In this document: piece after piece, positions 43,254-53,689 of the stretch
Layout of the letters: every line of letters starts with the position of its first letter
Numbering within the stretch: position 1 is the stretch's first letter
Assembly: GCF_023155745.1 (NCBI RefSeq)
Contig: NZ_JAKNUS010000006.1
Span: 62,001 to 126,000, forward strand
DNA: 64,000 bases
Source: Microbacterium kunmingense
Lineage (GTDB): Bacteria; Actinomycetota; Actinomycetes; Actinomycetales; Microbacteriaceae
Direction: 5' to 3'
Position numbers and translations under genes: made by a program
The notes under the pieces: generated by a model
Databases searched by the model: none
The model's input: only the letters and a program-made list of their open reading frames with translations
What the model was told of the DNA's origin: nothing

Positions 43254-45914
43254 ATGAGAACCGCTGAGATCGCCCAGCGCTACCTCGACTATTTCGAGCG
43301 CAACGGCCACACCATCGTCCCGTCGGCGTCGCTGGTCAGCGATGACCCGTCGCTGCTGTTCACCGTCGCCGGCATGGTGCCTTTCATCCCGTACCTCACC
43401 GGCGTGGTGCCCGCGCCCTACCCGCGGGCCGCGGACGTGCAGAAGTGCATCCGCACCAACGACATCGAAGAGGTCGGCAAGACGCCTCGGCACGGCACCT
43501 TCTTCCAGATGCTCGGCAACTGGTCGTTCGGCGACTACTTCAAGGAGGGCGCGATCCGCTATGCGTGGGATCTGCTGCTCTCCTCCGAGGCCGACGGTGG
43601 TCTCGGCTTCGACGAGAAGGACCTCTGGGTCACCGTCTACGAGGACGACGACGAGGCCGAGTCGCTCTGGCGCACCGTGGCCGGTATCTCGCCCGAGCGC
43701 ATCCAGCGTCTGGGGCGCGACTCGAACTACTGGAGCACCGGACAGCCCGGCCCCGCGGGGCCCTGCTCGGAGATCTTCTTCGACCGCGGTCCGGCGTACG
43801 GCATCGACGGCGGGCCCGCCACCGACGACGACCGGTACGTCGAGATCTGGAACCTCGTGTTCATGCAGTACGCGATCACGAACGTCCGATCCAAGGTCGA
43901 CTTCGACATCATCGGCGAGCTGCCGCAGAAGAACATCGACACCGGCATGGGCCTGGAGCGCGTCGCGTTCTTGAAGCAGGGCGTGGAGAACATGTACGAG
44001 ACCGACCAGGTGCGGCCGGTGCTCGATCGCGCCGTCGAGCTGTCGGGCCGCCGCTACGGCGCGGTGCACGACGACGATGTGCGGTTCCGCGTCGTCGCCG
44101 ACCACGTCCGCTCCTCGCTCATGCTCCTCGCCGACGGCGTGACCCCCTCCAACGAGGGACGCGGCTACATCCTCCGGCGCCTCATGCGTCGCGCGATCCG
44201 CGCGATGCGCCTGCTGGGGGTGGACGCCCCGACCTTCCCCGAGCTGTTCGCCGCGTCGCGCGATGCGATGAAGGCGGCCTATCCGAACCTCGAGACGGAG
44301 TACTCCCGACTGTCGGCGTACGCCGTCGCGGAGGAGGAGACGTTCCTTCGCACCCTCGCGTCGGGATCGACGATCCTGGATCTCGCGGTGGCGACGACGA
44401 AGGATGCCGGCGGCACCCGCATCGCGGGCGCCGACGCGTTCCTGCTGCACGACACCTACGGTTTCCCGATCGACCTCACGCTCGAGATCGCTGAGGAGGC
44501 GGGACTGAGCGTGGACCGTGAGGCGTTCGACACGCTCATGCAGGAGCAGCGCTCCCGCGCGAAGGCCGACGCCAAGGCGCGCAAACGCGCGATCGCCGAC
44601 CACAGTGTCTATCGCGAGTTCCGCGCGCGCGGCGAGACGGCCTTCACCGGATACACCGACCTGGAGACGGAGTCCACGGTGCTCGGCGTCCTCGTCGACG
44701 GTGTGTCGGTGGACCGCGCCCGACAGGGGGACGTCGCCGAGGTCATCCTCGCCCAAACGGCTCTGTACGCCGAGTCGGGCGGCCAGGTCGCCGACAAGGG
44801 CGTGATCGTCGGGCCGGGGTACGAGCTCGACGTGCTCGACGTGCAGCGTCCCGTCCCCGGGCTGATCAGCCACACCGTCGAGGTGCGCACCGGTGAGGTC
44901 GGGGTCGGGCAGCCGGCCACCTCGGTCGTCGATGCCGCGAACCGTCGGGCGGCGATGCAGGCGCATTCGGCGACCCACCTGGTGCACGCGGCACTGCGCG
45001 ACACGCTCGGGAAGTCCGCGACCCAGGCCGGCTCTCTCAACCGCGCCGGTTATCTGCGTTTCGACTTCACCTGGGGTCAGGCGCTGTCCGGAGAGACGAA
45101 GTCCGAGATCGAGGAGATCGCCAACAACGCCGTCCGCGACAATCTCGAGGTCACCACCCGGGTGCTCTCCCTCGATGAGGCCAAGGAACTCGGAGCCCTG
45201 GCGCTGTTCGGCGAGAAGTACGGCGACACCGTGCGGATGGTCGACATCGGCGGACCCTGGTCGCGCGAGCTCTGCGGCGGCACCCACGTGGGCCGCAGTG
45301 CCGAGGTCGGGATCATCAACCTCGTCGGCGAGTCGTCGGTGGGTGCGTCCAACCGTCGCGTCGAGGCCCTCGTCGGTGCCGATGCGTTCCGCGAGCTCGC
45401 CGCCGAACGTGCCATCGTCTCGCAGCTGACCTCCGCCCTGAAGACCCCGCGCGACCAGCTGCCCGCTCGCATCGCCGATCTCGCGGCGAGCCTGAAGGCC
45501 GCCGAGAAGAAGATCGCGCAGTTGGAGTCCAAGGCGCTCGGCGAGCGTCTCCCGCAGCTCGTGGGCGCCGCCTCGCGTCACGGCGCCTACGCGGTCGTGG
45601 CCGAGAACCTGGGCACCGCCTCGAGCGCCGACGATGTGCGGGCCCTGGCCCTGCAGGTGCGGGAACGGCTCGGCGCGGATGCCGCCGTCGTCGCCCTCGG
45701 CGCGGTCGTGGGGGAGCGGCCGGTGGTCATCGTCGCCACGAACGACGCCGCCCGCAGCGCCGGTGCGCGCGCCGGCGCGCTCGCGAAGGCCGCTGCCGGC
45801 GTGCTCGGCGGCGGTGGCGGTGGCCGCGACGACCTCGCTCAGGGTGGCGGGACGGATGCCGCGGCACTGCCGGCCGCCATGGACGCCGTCACGCGCGTGC
45901 TCGCGGGGGCATGA
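43254..45914 (+). CDS. alaS: Alanine-tRNA ligase
   Basis: An 886-residue class II synthetase, full length. The catalytic domain opens MRTAEIAQRYLDYFERNGH, with DDPSLLFTVAGMVPFIPYL and the motif-2 region GTFFQMLGNWSFGDYFK. The editing domain has HSATHLVHAALR and CGGTHVG, the zinc-binding His/His and Cys/His sites. The C-terminal oligomerisation domain ends in a Gly-rich GGGGGRDDLAQGGG stretch, a family feature. It overlaps ruvX by 4 nt. Confidence 0.98.
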   Translation: MRTAEIAQRYLDYFERNGHTIVPSASLVSDDPSLLFTVAGMVPFIPYLTGVVPAPYPRAADVQKCIRTNDIEEVGKTPRHGTFFQMLGNWSFGDYFKEGAIRYAWDLLLSSEADGGLGFDEKDLWVTVYEDDDEAESLWRTVAGISPERIQRLGRDSNYWSTGQPGPAGPCSEIFFDRGPAYGIDGGPATDDDRYVEIWNLVFMQYAITNVRSKVDFDIIGELPQKNIDTGMGLERVAFLKQGVENMYETDQVRPVLDRAVELSGRRYGAVHDDDVRFRVVADHVRSSLMLLADGVTPSNEGRGYILRRLMRRAIRAMRLLGVDAPTFPELFAASRDAMKAAYPNLETEYSRLSAYAVAEEETFLRTLASGSTILDLAVATTKDAGGTRIAGADAFLLHDTYGFPIDLTLEIAEEAGLSVDREAFDTLMQEQRSRAKADAKARKRAIADHSVYREFRARGETAFTGYTDLETESTVLGVLVDGVSVDRARQGDVAEVILAQTALYAESGGQVADKGVIVGPGYELDVLDVQRPVPGLISHTVEVRTGEVGVGQPATSVVDAANRRAAMQAHSATHLVHAALRDTLGKSATQAGSLNRAGYLRFDFTWGQALSGETKSEIEEIANNAVRDNLEVTTRVLSLDEAKELGALALFGEKYGDTVRMVDIGGPWSRELCGGTHVGRSAEVGIINLVGESSVGASNRRVEALVGADAFRELAAERAIVSQLTSALKTPRDQLPARIADLAASLKAAEKKIAQLESKALGERLPQLVGAASRHGAYAVVAENLGTASSADDVRALALQVRERLGADAAVVALGAVVGERPVVIVATNDAARSAGARAGALAKAAAGVLGGGGGGRDDLAQGGGTDAAALPAAMDAVTRVLAGA

Positions 45915-46378
45915 CCGGTTTCCGGCGGGGCGCCCGGCTCGGAATCGATGTCGGGAAGGCGCGCGTGGGGGTCGCCCGCTCGGATCCCGACGGGCTCCTC
46001 GCAACGCCGGTGGAGACCGTCGCTCGCGATGAACGCGCTGTCGCGCGGGTGATGGAGCTCGCGGCGGAGTACTCCGCGGTGGAGCTCGTCGTCGGTCTGC
46101 CCCTGAACCTCCGTGGCGACTCCACCCCGTCGACCGATGATGCGAAGGCCTTCGCGGGGGAGCTCGCGAGGGCTTCCGCGGTGCCCGTCCGCCTCGTCGA
46201 CGAGCGCCTGACCACCGTCTCCGCGCACGCGGTTCTGCGCGATTCGGGCAGATCGCAGCGTTCTTCTCGTAGGATTGTGGACCAGGCCGCGGCCGTCGTT
46301 CTGCTTCAGCACGCCCTCGATGTGGAGAAGCGGCAGGGACGACCGCCCGGAACCCCCGTCCCCCAGGAGCCCGCCTGA
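45911..46378 (+). CDS. ruvX: Putative Holliday junction resolvase RuvX (YqgF)
   Basis: A 155-residue RNase H-fold protein of the YqgF family, thought to act in rRNA 5' maturation or as a resolvase. Motifs: GIDVGKARVGVARSDPDG (first Asp), VVGLPLNLRGD, and LVDERLTTVSA, then DQAAAVVLLQHALD with the last Asp. Four-nt overlap with alaS and 1-nt with mltG. Alternative name yqgF. Confidence 0.9.
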   Translation: MTGFRRGARLGIDVGKARVGVARSDPDGLLATPVETVARDERAVARVMELAAEYSAVELVVGLPLNLRGDSTPSTDDAKAFAGELARASAVPVRLVDERLTTVSAHAVLRDSGRSQRSSRRIVDQAAAVVLLQHALDVEKRQGRPPGTPVPQEPA

Positions 46379-47922
46379 TGCCCGATCACCCGTCATTCGA
46401 GGATCCCTTCGCGGATCTGTTCGGGAAGCTGCCCGACCCCCGCACGCGCGATGCCCGCCGGTCGGGGAGCACGCCCGACACCCCGGAACGGGCGGAGGCG
46501 GCCAACCCCGGTCCGGCGTCCGCCGACCCCTCCCGCAGCGACGCGGTCAGCCCGCCGCCGTCGCGCCGGGCAGCGCGGGAAGCCGCATCGCGCTCCGGCG
46601 ACGCCCCGCCCCCACCGGTGCCCGCGCCCCGGAGCGAGCAGGCGCCACCCGTAACGGCCCCGCGCGCCGCGGAGGCCTCGCCGTCGTCCGGCGCCGCGCC
46701 TGTCGACGCGACCACGCGAGACCGCGGCGCCACCCGCACGGCGACCCGACCCGCCGGCACCGCCACCCTCGAGGACCTCTTCACGGGCGAAGCCACCACC
46801 GAGGCCCTCGGCTCTCCGCCGCCGAAGCCGAATCGGCGGCGTCGTCGCATCGGCGCGGCGATCGCGATCGGGCTGGTCCTCGCGATCGTCGGCGGCGTCA
46901 CCCTCGGCGGTCTGTACGTCTGGAACACCTACGAGTCGCAGATCCGCGAGGTGATGGGCTGGGAGGAGCCGGCCGACTTCGAGGACGGACTCGCGAACGG
47001 CGAAGCGCTCATCACCATCGTCTCGGGCGACACCGGCCAGTCGATCTCGCAGACCCTCTTCGACGCCGGGGTGACCAAGACCTCCGACGCCTTCTACGAC
47101 TACCTGATCGACAACGGCCGAAGCCCCACCTTCATGCCGGGCGTGTACCGACTGCAGCTGCAGATGACCTCCGAGGCGGCCCTCGCGGCGATCGAGAACC
47201 CCGAGAACAAGCTGGAGAACTCCGCACTCATCCCCGAGGGACAGACGGTGGAGGCGACGCTGGAGATCGTCTCGGAGAGCCTCGGGATGCCGCTGGAGGA
47301 GCTGCAGGCGGCAACAGCCGACCCCGCCGCGTACGGCGTCCCCGCCCAGAGTCTGGAGGGGTGGCTCTTCCCGGCGATGTACACCTTCGACCCGGGCGTG
47401 ACGGCGACCGACGTCATCCAGACCATGGTCAACCGCACCGTGCAGTCTCTGGATGCCGCGGGCGTGCCCGCTGACGACAGGCAGCGCATCCTCATCATCG
47501 CCTCGATCATCCAGCGGGAAGCCCGCTACGAGGCCGACATGCAGAAGGTCTCGCGCGTCATCCAGAACCGACTCGACCCGAACAACCAGGAGACCTTCGG
47601 AAAGCTCCAGATGGACTCCACGGCCCAGTACGGGGTGGGTGAGAGCCGCGAGGGCGTCGTGAGTTCCAGCGAGGAAGCCCTGACCGACCCGAACCCCTGG
47701 AACACCTACGTGCAAGTGGGGCTTCCGATCGGCCCGATCGCCAACCCCGGCGACGTCGCCATCAACGCGGCGATGAATCCGGCGGACGGTCCATGGCTGT
47801 ACTTCGTGACCGTCAACCTCAACACCGGCGAAACGATCTTCACCGAGACCTACACCGAGCACCTGCGGTACGTCGAGCAGTGGCGGGAGTGGTGCAGCCA
47901 GAACCCCGACGCCGGATGCTGA
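46378..47922 (+). CDS. mltG: Endolytic murein transglycosylase MltG
   Basis: A 514-residue YceG-family protein that cleaves nascent glycan strands and sets their length. The first ~155 residues are cytoplasmic, Pro/Ala/Arg-rich and probably disordered (an actinobacterial extension). A membrane helix follows near 160-182 (IGAAIAIGLVLAIVGGVTLG). The YceG domain carries IIASIIQREARYEADM with the catalytic Glu and QMDSTAQYGVGESREG. It overlaps ruvX and aroE, so expression is coupled to both. Confidence 0.93.
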   Translation: MPDHPSFEDPFADLFGKLPDPRTRDARRSGSTPDTPERAEAANPGPASADPSRSDAVSPPPSRRAAREAASRSGDAPPPPVPAPRSEQAPPVTAPRAAEASPSSGAAPVDATTRDRGATRTATRPAGTATLEDLFTGEATTEALGSPPPKPNRRRRRIGAAIAIGLVLAIVGGVTLGGLYVWNTYESQIREVMGWEEPADFEDGLANGEALITIVSGDTGQSISQTLFDAGVTKTSDAFYDYLIDNGRSPTFMPGVYRLQLQMTSEAALAAIENPENKLENSALIPEGQTVEATLEIVSESLGMPLEELQAATADPAAYGVPAQSLEGWLFPAMYTFDPGVTATDVIQTMVNRTVQSLDAAGVPADDRQRILIIASIIQREARYEADMQKVSRVIQNRLDPNNQETFGKLQMDSTAQYGVGESREGVVSSSEEALTDPNPWNTYVQVGLPIGPIANPGDVAINAAMNPADGPWLYFVTVNLNTGETIFTETYTEHLRYVEQWREWCSQNPDAGC

Positions 47923-48773
47923 GGGCCGACGCCGAACGCCTGGCGGTGTGGGGCGACCCGATCGCCCACAGTCGATCCCCGCAGCTGCACGCCGCGGCGT
48001 ACGCGATCCTCGGTCTGCCGTGGACCTACGAGCGGCGGCGCGTCTCGGAGGCGGAGTTCGCCGAAGCCCTCGCCGATCCCTCGGAGACGTGGCGCGGGCT
48101 GTCGCTGACGATGCCGTTGAAGCACGTCGCCGCCGAGGCCGCGACGACCCTCGACCGGGCCGCGCGGCTCAGTGGTGCGGCGAATACGCTCGTCCCCGGC
48201 GAGGAGGGTCCGCGGGGGTTCAACACCGATGTGGCCGGGCTCGTCGCAGCCATCCGGGAACAGGGGATCGAGGACGCCGGGCGCGCGAGGATCCTCGGCG
48301 CGGGAGCCACCGCGACGTCCGCGCTGCTGGCCCTGGAAGCCCTGGGAGCGCGGGAGATCGACATCCGCGCCCGCCGGCCGGAGCAGGCCCGTCCTCTCGT
48401 CGCCCTCGGCGGGCAGCTCGGCCTCCGAGTCACGGCGGCACCCCTCGACGCACCGCACACCCGCTCCTCGCCCGGAGCGGATCCCGCTCTGACCATCGCC
48501 ACCCTTCCGGGAGACGCCGAGCCGGCGGCATCCGTCCTCGAGGAGATCGTCGTGCCGGGCGGCCTGCTCGTCGACGTCGTCTACGGCACGTGGCCGACAC
48601 CTCTCGCCCGGGCATGGGAGAGCGCGGGCGGTCGGGCCGTCTCCGGGTTGCCCATGCTCCTGCACCAGGCGGTGCGGCAGGTGCGGATCTTCACCAGCGG
48701 GGATGTCGATGAGCCGCTGCCGTCGGAGTCCGACGTCATCGCGTCGATGCGCCGAGCCCTCATGGAAGACTAG
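47916..48773 (+). CDS. aroE: Shikimate dehydrogenase
   Basis: A 285-residue NADP-dependent enzyme reducing 3-dehydroshikimate to shikimate. [16 protein letters not shown] has the substrate Ser pair, [11 protein letters not shown] the catalytic Lys, and GAANTLV the Asn. GFNTDVAGL holds the Asp, and [13 protein letters not shown] is the Rossmann loop. ATG 47916 overlaps the mltG end by 7 nt. First gene of the aro cluster, 5 nt before aroC. The order aroE-C-K-B-Q follows the pathway only partly. Confidence 0.94.
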   Translation: MLRADAERLAVWGDPIAHSRSPQLHAAAYAILGLPWTYERRRVSEAEFAEALADPSETWRGLSLTMPLKHVAAEAATTLDRAARLSGAANTLVPGEEGPRGFNTDVAGLVAAIREQGIEDAGRARILGAGATATSALLALEALGAREIDIRARRPEQARPLVALGGQLGLRVTAAPLDAPHTRSSPGADPALTIATLPGDAEPAASVLEEIVVPGGLLVDVVYGTWPTPLARAWESAGGRAVSGLPMLLHQAVRQVRIFTSGDVDEPLPSESDVIASMRRALMED

Positions 48774-48778
48774 GACCC

Positions 48779-50011
48779 ATGCTTCGCGTGCTCACCGCCG
48801 GGGAATCCCACGGCCCCGAACTCGTCGCCATCATGGAGGGACTTCCCGCCGGCGTCCCGGTATCCCGCTCCGCCATCCAGGCCGATCTGGCCCGCCGCCG
48901 CCTCGGGTACGGTCGCGGATCGCGGATGAAGTTCGAGGCCGACGCTCTGGAGATCTCCGCGGGCGTCCGCCACGGGTACAGTCTCGGCAGCCCCATCGCG
49001 CTGCGCATCGCCAACACCGAGTGGCCCAAGTGGACCGAGGTCATGAGCCCCGAGCCGGTGGAGCTCACCGAGATGTCGCGGGGACGCGGCGCGGCCCTGA
49101 CCCGGCCGCGTCCGGGTCACGCCGACCTCGTCGGCATGCAGAAGTACGGATTCGACGAGGCTCGTCCGATCCTCGAGCGTGCCAGCGCGCGGGAGACCGC
49201 CGCTCGGGTCGCACTGGGCGCCCTCGCGCGCGGGTTCCTCGCCGAGCTCGGCATCCAGCTCGTCAGCCACACTCTCTCGATCGGCCCCGTCCGCACCCCC
49301 GACGAAGCGCCGCTGCCCACGCCCGAAGATCTCGAGATCCTCGACGCCGATCCGCTGCGCTGCTTCCACCCCGCCACCTCGGAGCGGATGGTCGCCGAGA
49401 TCGACGCGGCGCGCAAGGACGGCGACACGCTCGGCGGCATCGTCGAGGTGCTGGCCTACGGGCTCCCGCCGGGTCTCGGCTCTCACGTCCACTGGGACCG
49501 GCGACTGGACGGCAAGCTCGCCCAGGCGCTGATGAGCATCCAGGCGATCAAGGGCGTCGAGGTCGGCGACGGCTTCGAGACCACCCGACGTCGGGGTTCG
49601 CAGGCGCACGACGAACTGTTCGCCGGCCGGGCAGGCATCACGCGCAGCACCGATCGCGCGGGCGGCACCGAGGGGGGCATGTCCACGGGCACCGTGCTGC
49701 GCGTGCGGGCCGGGATGAAACCCATCGCCACGGTCCCGCACGCCCTTCGGACCATCGATGTGAGCACCGGTGAGGCCGCCGCGGCGCATCACCAGCGCTC
49801 GGACGTCTGTGCGGTGCCGGCGGCCGGTGTCGTCGCCGAGGCCATGGTCGCCATCGTCCTCGCAGAGGTGGTCCTGGAGAAGTTCGGCGGCGACAGCGTC
49901 GCCGAGACGCTCCGCAACCTCGAGAGCTACGTCGCCGGCATCCCCGACACGCTGCGGACGGTCGGCGAGAGCGATCCGACGATCGCCGCCCACGATGACC
50001 GCGCCGTCTGA
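48779..50011 (+). CDS. aroC: Chorismate synthase
   Basis: A 410-residue FMN-dependent enzyme converting EPSP to chorismate. It begins [21 protein letters not shown], the family signature, with [16 protein letters not shown] phosphate loop and [38 protein letters not shown] is the third signature. Length slightly above the average of 360-400. It overlaps aroK by 17 nt. Confidence 0.97.
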   Translation: MLRVLTAGESHGPELVAIMEGLPAGVPVSRSAIQADLARRRLGYGRGSRMKFEADALEISAGVRHGYSLGSPIALRIANTEWPKWTEVMSPEPVELTEMSRGRGAALTRPRPGHADLVGMQKYGFDEARPILERASARETAARVALGALARGFLAELGIQLVSHTLSIGPVRTPDEAPLPTPEDLEILDADPLRCFHPATSERMVAEIDAARKDGDTLGGIVEVLAYGLPPGLGSHVHWDRRLDGKLAQALMSIQAIKGVEVGDGFETTRRRGSQAHDELFAGRAGITRSTDRAGGTEGGMSTGTVLRVRAGMKPIATVPHALRTIDVSTGEAAAAHHQRSDVCAVPAAGVVAEAMVAIVLAEVVLEKFGGDSVAETLRNLESYVAGIPDTLRTVGESDPTIAAHDDRAV

Positions 50012-50519
50012 CGCGATCGTCCTCATCGGCCCGATGGGGGCGGGGAAGACGAGCCTCGGCCGGCGCGTCGCGCGTCGCCTGGGCGTGCCCTTCACCGACA
50101 CCGACGCCGCCGTCATCCGCGAGCACGGCCCCATCGAGCGGATCTTCGCCGAGCGCGGAGAGGCGGAGTTCCGCAGGCTCGAGCGCGCCGCCGTCCGCGC
50201 GGCCCTCGACGCCGGCGGCGTGGTCTCGCTCGGCGGGGGAGCGGTGCTCGATCCCGACACGCAGCGCGACCTCGGCGCGCACCGCGTGGTGCTCCTCACG
50301 GTCGCACCGCGCGTCGTCGCGCATCGCCTCCGCGACACCGCGCGCCCCCTGCTGCAGGACGAAGACCCCATGACCCGGTGGACCGCGATCCTGTCCGAGC
50401 GGCTGCCCCTCTACCGGCGGCTGGCCGATGCGACGTTCGACACGTCATCCGGACCGCTGCACGAGGTCGTCGACGCCATCGTCGCGTGGGCCGCGCCCAC
50501 GCAGGAGGAGAGAGCATGA
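49995..50519 (+). CDS. aroK: Shikimate kinase
   Basis: A 174-residue P-loop kinase phosphorylating shikimate. Walker [16 protein letters not shown] near residue 13; TDTDAAVI carries the conserved Asp; [11 protein letters not shown] is the Gly-rich substrate loop; and the lid [10 protein letters not shown] is present. ATG 49995 lies 17 nt inside aroC and gives the normal N-terminus. It overlaps aroB by 4 nt. Confidence 0.95.
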   Translation: MTAPSDAIVLIGPMGAGKTSLGRRVARRLGVPFTDTDAAVIREHGPIERIFAERGEAEFRRLERAAVRAALDAGGVVSLGGGAVLDPDTQRDLGAHRVVLLTVAPRVVAHRLRDTARPLLQDEDPMTRWTAILSERLPLYRRLADATFDTSSGPLHEVVDAIVAWAAPTQEERA

Positions 50520-51592
50520 CCGACGTCACACGGATCACGGTCGCAGGTGCGAGCCCCTACGACGTCACGGTCGGACGCGGCATCCTGCCCGGTCTGTCCG
50601 ACGCGCTGCCGGCCGACGCGCAGAAAGTGCTGATCGTGCATCCGCCGACCCTGTCGGCGCAGGCCGAACAGCTGCGCGGGGCGATCGGCGGCGGGCGCCA
50701 GGTGCTCCTGGCCGAGATCCCCGACGCCGAGCAGGGCAAGCGCATCGAGGTGGCGGCCTTCTGCTGGCAGATCATGGGTCAGGCCGACTTCACCCGCACC
50801 GACGCGGTCGTCGGATTCGGCGGCGGGGCGGTCACCGATCTCGCCGGGTTCGTCGCCGCCACATGGCTGCGCGGCGTGCCGATCGTGCAGGTGCCCACGA
50901 CGGTGCTCGGCATGGTCGACGCCGCGGTCGGGGGGAAGACCGGGGTCAACACCGCCGAGGGTAAGAACCTCGTCGGAGCGTTCTGGCCGCCGCGGGCGGT
51001 GCTGTGCGATCTCGACCTGCTCTCCACCCTCTCGCGGAACGAAGCGGTCGCAGGATTCGCCGAGGTCGTCAAGGCGGGATTCATCTGGTACCCCGAGATC
51101 CTCGATCTCATCGAGGCCGATCCCGAGGGCGTCGTCGACCCGTCGACATCCGGATTCCGCCGCTCGATCGAGCTGGCCATCGAGATGAAGGCCCGGGTCG
51201 TCGGGGAAGACCTCCGCGAGGCGGGGCTTCGCGAGGTGCTGAACTACGGGCATACTCTCGGCCACGCCATCGAGCACGCCGAGCGCTACCGCTGGCGTCA
51301 CGGCGCGGCCATCTCGGTCGGCATGGTGTTCGCCGCCGAGCTGTCCCGCCTGGCGGGGCGTCTGTCCGATGACGCGGTGCAGCGTCATCGCGACATCCTG
51401 GGCGCGCTCGGGCTTCCCCTGACCTACCGTGCGGGGGCGTGGCAGCAGCTGCTGGCCACGATGCAGCGCGACAAGAAGAGCCGGGGCGGGATGCTGCGCT
51501 TCATCGTGCTGGATGACATCGCCCGCCCCACCGTCCTCCAGGCTCCGGACGAGTCGCTGCTGTTCGCGGCCTACCAGGAGGTCGCGGGGTGA
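50516..51592 (+). CDS. aroB: 3-dehydroquinate synthase
   Basis: A 358-residue NAD/zinc enzyme that closes the shikimate ring from [43 protein letters not shown] and [12 protein letters not shown] form the active-site loops. [12 protein letters not shown] carries the metal His. Uses ATG 50516 with GGAGGAGAG. It is followed by a GNAT gene and then aroQ. Confidence 0.97.
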   Translation: MTDVTRITVAGASPYDVTVGRGILPGLSDALPADAQKVLIVHPPTLSAQAEQLRGAIGGGRQVLLAEIPDAEQGKRIEVAAFCWQIMGQADFTRTDAVVGFGGGAVTDLAGFVAATWLRGVPIVQVPTTVLGMVDAAVGGKTGVNTAEGKNLVGAFWPPRAVLCDLDLLSTLSRNEAVAGFAEVVKAGFIWYPEILDLIEADPEGVVDPSTSGFRRSIELAIEMKARVVGEDLREAGLREVLNYGHTLGHAIEHAERYRWRHGAAISVGMVFAAELSRLAGRLSDDAVQRHRDILGALGLPLTYRAGAWQQLLATMQRDKKSRGGMLRFIVLDDIARPTVLQAPDESLLFAAYQEVAG

Positions 51593-52134
51593 CGACCCGA
51601 GCGGAGGTGCGGCGGGTCCGCCTGCATGAGTGGGCCGAGATCCGCGACCTCCGCATGGCGGCGGTGAGCGACCCCGATGCGGCGCTGGCCTTCCTCACCA
51701 CCCTCGACGAGGAACGGGCGCGCGACGACACGGCGTGGCGCGAGCGCGCCGCGGGGGCAGCCCTCGGCGAGGACGCGGCGCAGTTCGTCGCCGTCGACGG
51801 CGACACCTGGGTCGGTTCGGTCAGCGTGCTGCTTCGCACGTCGGGACAGCGCGACCATCTCGATCGCGCCGTGGAGGCGCCGCGAGCCGACGTCGTGGGG
51901 GTCTTCATCGCGCCGGCGGCGCGCGGCGCGGGGCTCCTCGACCGCCTGATCGACGCCGCGGCCGCGTGGGCCGCCGAGCACGGCGCCGACGCCCTCACCC
52001 TGGACGTGCACCGCGACAACGCGCGCGCCCGGGCGGCGTACCGCCGGATCGGCTTCGTCCCGACCGGTGTGGAATTCGAAAGCGTCATCGGTCCGGAGAT
52101 CGAGATGCGCATGGCCTTGGGAGGCACGAGATGA
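51589..52134 (+). CDS. GNAT-family N-acetyltransferase in the aro cluster
   Basis: A 181-residue Gcn5-related acetyltransferase. The acetyl-CoA site is [19 protein letters not shown], followed by [21 protein letters not shown], the typical C-terminal half. GTG start overlaps aroB by 4 nt, and its end overlaps aroQ by 4 nt. Translational coupling on both sides means it is expressed with chorismate synthesis. Substrate unknown. Not a known shikimate-pathway step. Confidence 0.85.
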   Translation: MTTRAEVRRVRLHEWAEIRDLRMAAVSDPDAALAFLTTLDEERARDDTAWRERAAGAALGEDAAQFVAVDGDTWVGSVSVLLRTSGQRDHLDRAVEAPRADVVGVFIAPAARGAGLLDRLIDAAAAWAAEHGADALTLDVHRDNARARAAYRRIGFVPTGVEFESVIGPEIEMRMALGGTR

Positions 52135-52589
52135 CGACGACCCGACGCATCCTGCTCATCAACGGACCGAACCTCAATCTCCTGGGAGTGCGGGAGCCCT
52201 CCGTCTACGGGACGCAGACCCTCGCCGATGTCGAGGATCTCGTGACCCGCACCGCGGCGGAGCGCGGGTTCGAGGTGCGCGCCGTGCAGAGCAACCACGA
52301 GGGGGTGCTGCTCGATGCCGTCCATGCGGCGCGGGAGGACTGCGCCGGCATCGTCATCAATCCCGGTGGACTCACCCACACCTCCGTGGTGCTGCGGGAC
52401 GCGCTCTCCGGTGTCGCGCTGCCGGTCGCCGAGATCCACATCTCCGACATCCGGACCCGTGAGCCGTTCCGCCACTACTCCTATGTCGCCGACGTCGCCG
52501 CCGTCCACGTCATGGGGGAGGGCGTCGAGGGCTACCGCACCGCGACGCGGCTTCTCATCGACCTGCTCACCGGCCAGGCCGAGGGCTGA
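52131..52589 (+). CDS. aroQ: Type II 3-dehydroquinate dehydratase
   Basis: A 152-residue dodecameric dehydratase making 3-dehydroshikimate. [17 protein letters not shown] holds the catalytic Arg and Tyr loop, QSNHEG the Asn/Glu, [11 protein letters not shown] the loop, and [18 protein letters not shown] the catalytic His. ATG 52131 overlaps the GNAT stop by 4 nt. Type II dehydratase fits actinobacteria. Last gene of the aro cluster. Confidence 0.96.
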   Translation: MTTTRRILLINGPNLNLLGVREPSVYGTQTLADVEDLVTRTAAERGFEVRAVQSNHEGVLLDAVHAAREDCAGIVINPGGLTHTSVVLRDALSGVALPVAEIHISDIRTREPFRHYSYVADVAAVHVMGEGVEGYRTATRLLIDLLTGQAEG

Positions 52590-52604
52590 TCGCCGATCGT
52601 CACG

Positions 52605-52610
52605 TAGAAT
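52605..52610 (+). promoter_or_regulatory. -10 element of efp-nusB
   Basis: TAGAAT lies 72 nt before the efp ATG in the aroQ-efp spacer, so efp-nusB has its own promoter. Confidence 0.5.
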
Positions 52611-52681
52611 CGGTGGTCGGCCGTTCGGCCGCAACGCCTCCGGGGCACATCGCCCGCACTTCGAAGGATCCGATCAGCGCA

Positions 52682-53242
52682 ATGGCATCGACCGCAGACA
52701 TCAAGAACGGCGTCGTCCTCAACATCGACGGACAGCTCTGGAGCGTCGTGGAGTTCCAGCACGTCAAGCCCGGCAAGGGCGGGGCGTTCGTCCGCACCAA
52801 GCTCAAGAACGTCGTGACCGGCAAGGTCGTCGACCGTACCTACAACGCCGGTGCCAAGGTGGAGATCGAGAACGTCGACCGCCGCGACTTCACCTACCTG
52901 TACAACGACGGCGACAGCTTCGTGTTCATGGACATGACCGACTACGACCAGGTCAACGTCCCCGCCGCCACCGTCGGCGACGCGAAGAACTTCCTGCTCG
53001 AGAACCAGCAGGTCACCATCGCGCTGAACAACGGCAACCCGCTCTACATCGATCTGCCGGCCTCGGTCGTGCTGGAGATCACCTACACCGAGCCGGGTCT
53101 GCAGGGCGACCGCTCGTCGGCCGGCACCAAGGCCGCCACGGTCGAGACCGGCTACGAGATCCAGGTGCCGCTGTTCCTGGAGACCGGAACCAAAGTGAAG
53201 GTCGACACCCGCACCGGTGACTACCTCGGTCGCGTGAACTGA
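52682..53242 (+). CDS. efp: Elongation factor P
   Basis: A 186-residue three-domain tRNA-mimic that rescues ribosomes stalled at polyproline. KOW-like N-terminal domain with [20 protein letters not shown]; the lysine in the KPGKG loop is the tip residue. The C-terminal domain ends [12 protein letters not shown], the family signature. No epmA/epmB nearby, in line with the unmodified actinobacterial type. It is followed after 16 nt by nusB. Confidence 0.97.
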   Translation: MASTADIKNGVVLNIDGQLWSVVEFQHVKPGKGGAFVRTKLKNVVTGKVVDRTYNAGAKVEIENVDRRDFTYLYNDGDSFVFMDMTDYDQVNVPAATVGDAKNFLLENQQVTIALNNGNPLYIDLPASVVLEITYTEPGLQGDRSSAGTKAATVETGYEIQVPLFLETGTKVKVDTRTGDYLGRVN

Positions 53243-53258
53243 GCGGGGACGCCACCCG

Positions 53259-53669
53259 ATGAGTGCCCGCACGAAAGCACGCAAGCGCGCGCTCGACCTC
53301 CTCTTCCAGGCCGACGTCCGCGGCGAAGACCTCGGGGTGATCCTCGCCGCCGAGGCCAAGCGCGCCGCGAGCGAGCCCGCCCGCGAAGCCTCGTGGCTGT
53401 ACGCCCGGGAGATCGTCGACGGCATCATCGACCAGCGCGACGAGATCGACGAGCAGATCACGACGTTCGCCAAGGACTGGTCGCTCGCGCGGATGCCCGC
53501 GGTCGACCGTGCTCTCCTTCGCATCGGCGCCTGGGAGATCCTCTACAACGACGCCGTCCCCGCCGCGGTCGCCATCGACGAGGCCGTCGAGCTCGCCAAG
53601 GAGTTCTCCACCGACGACTCCGGGGCCTTCGTCCACGGCGTCCTCGGGCGGATCTCACGCGCGTCGTAG
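53259..53669 (+). CDS. nusB: Transcription antitermination factor NusB
   Basis: A 136-residue all-helical protein that forms antitermination complexes on rRNA operons with NusE. Starts MSARTKARKRALDLLFQADVRG. Core [20 protein letters not shown] and VAIDEAVELAKEFSTDDSGAFVHGVLG are the family signature. efp-nusB is a standard actinobacterial pair. The pyr operon that often follows soon after is here displaced by three accessory genes. Confidence 0.96.
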   Translation: MSARTKARKRALDLLFQADVRGEDLGVILAAEAKRAASEPAREASWLYAREIVDGIIDQRDEIDEQITTFAKDWSLARMPAVDRALLRIGAWEILYNDAVPAAVAIDEAVELAKEFSTDDSGAFVHGVLGRISRAS

Positions 53670-53689
53670 AGCCCAGGACCGAGTCCACC

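Noticed and set aside
43026..46004. A 992-residue minus-strand open frame across alaS
   Set aside because: It is the mirror of alaS with biased composition and no motifs; alaS is unambiguous.
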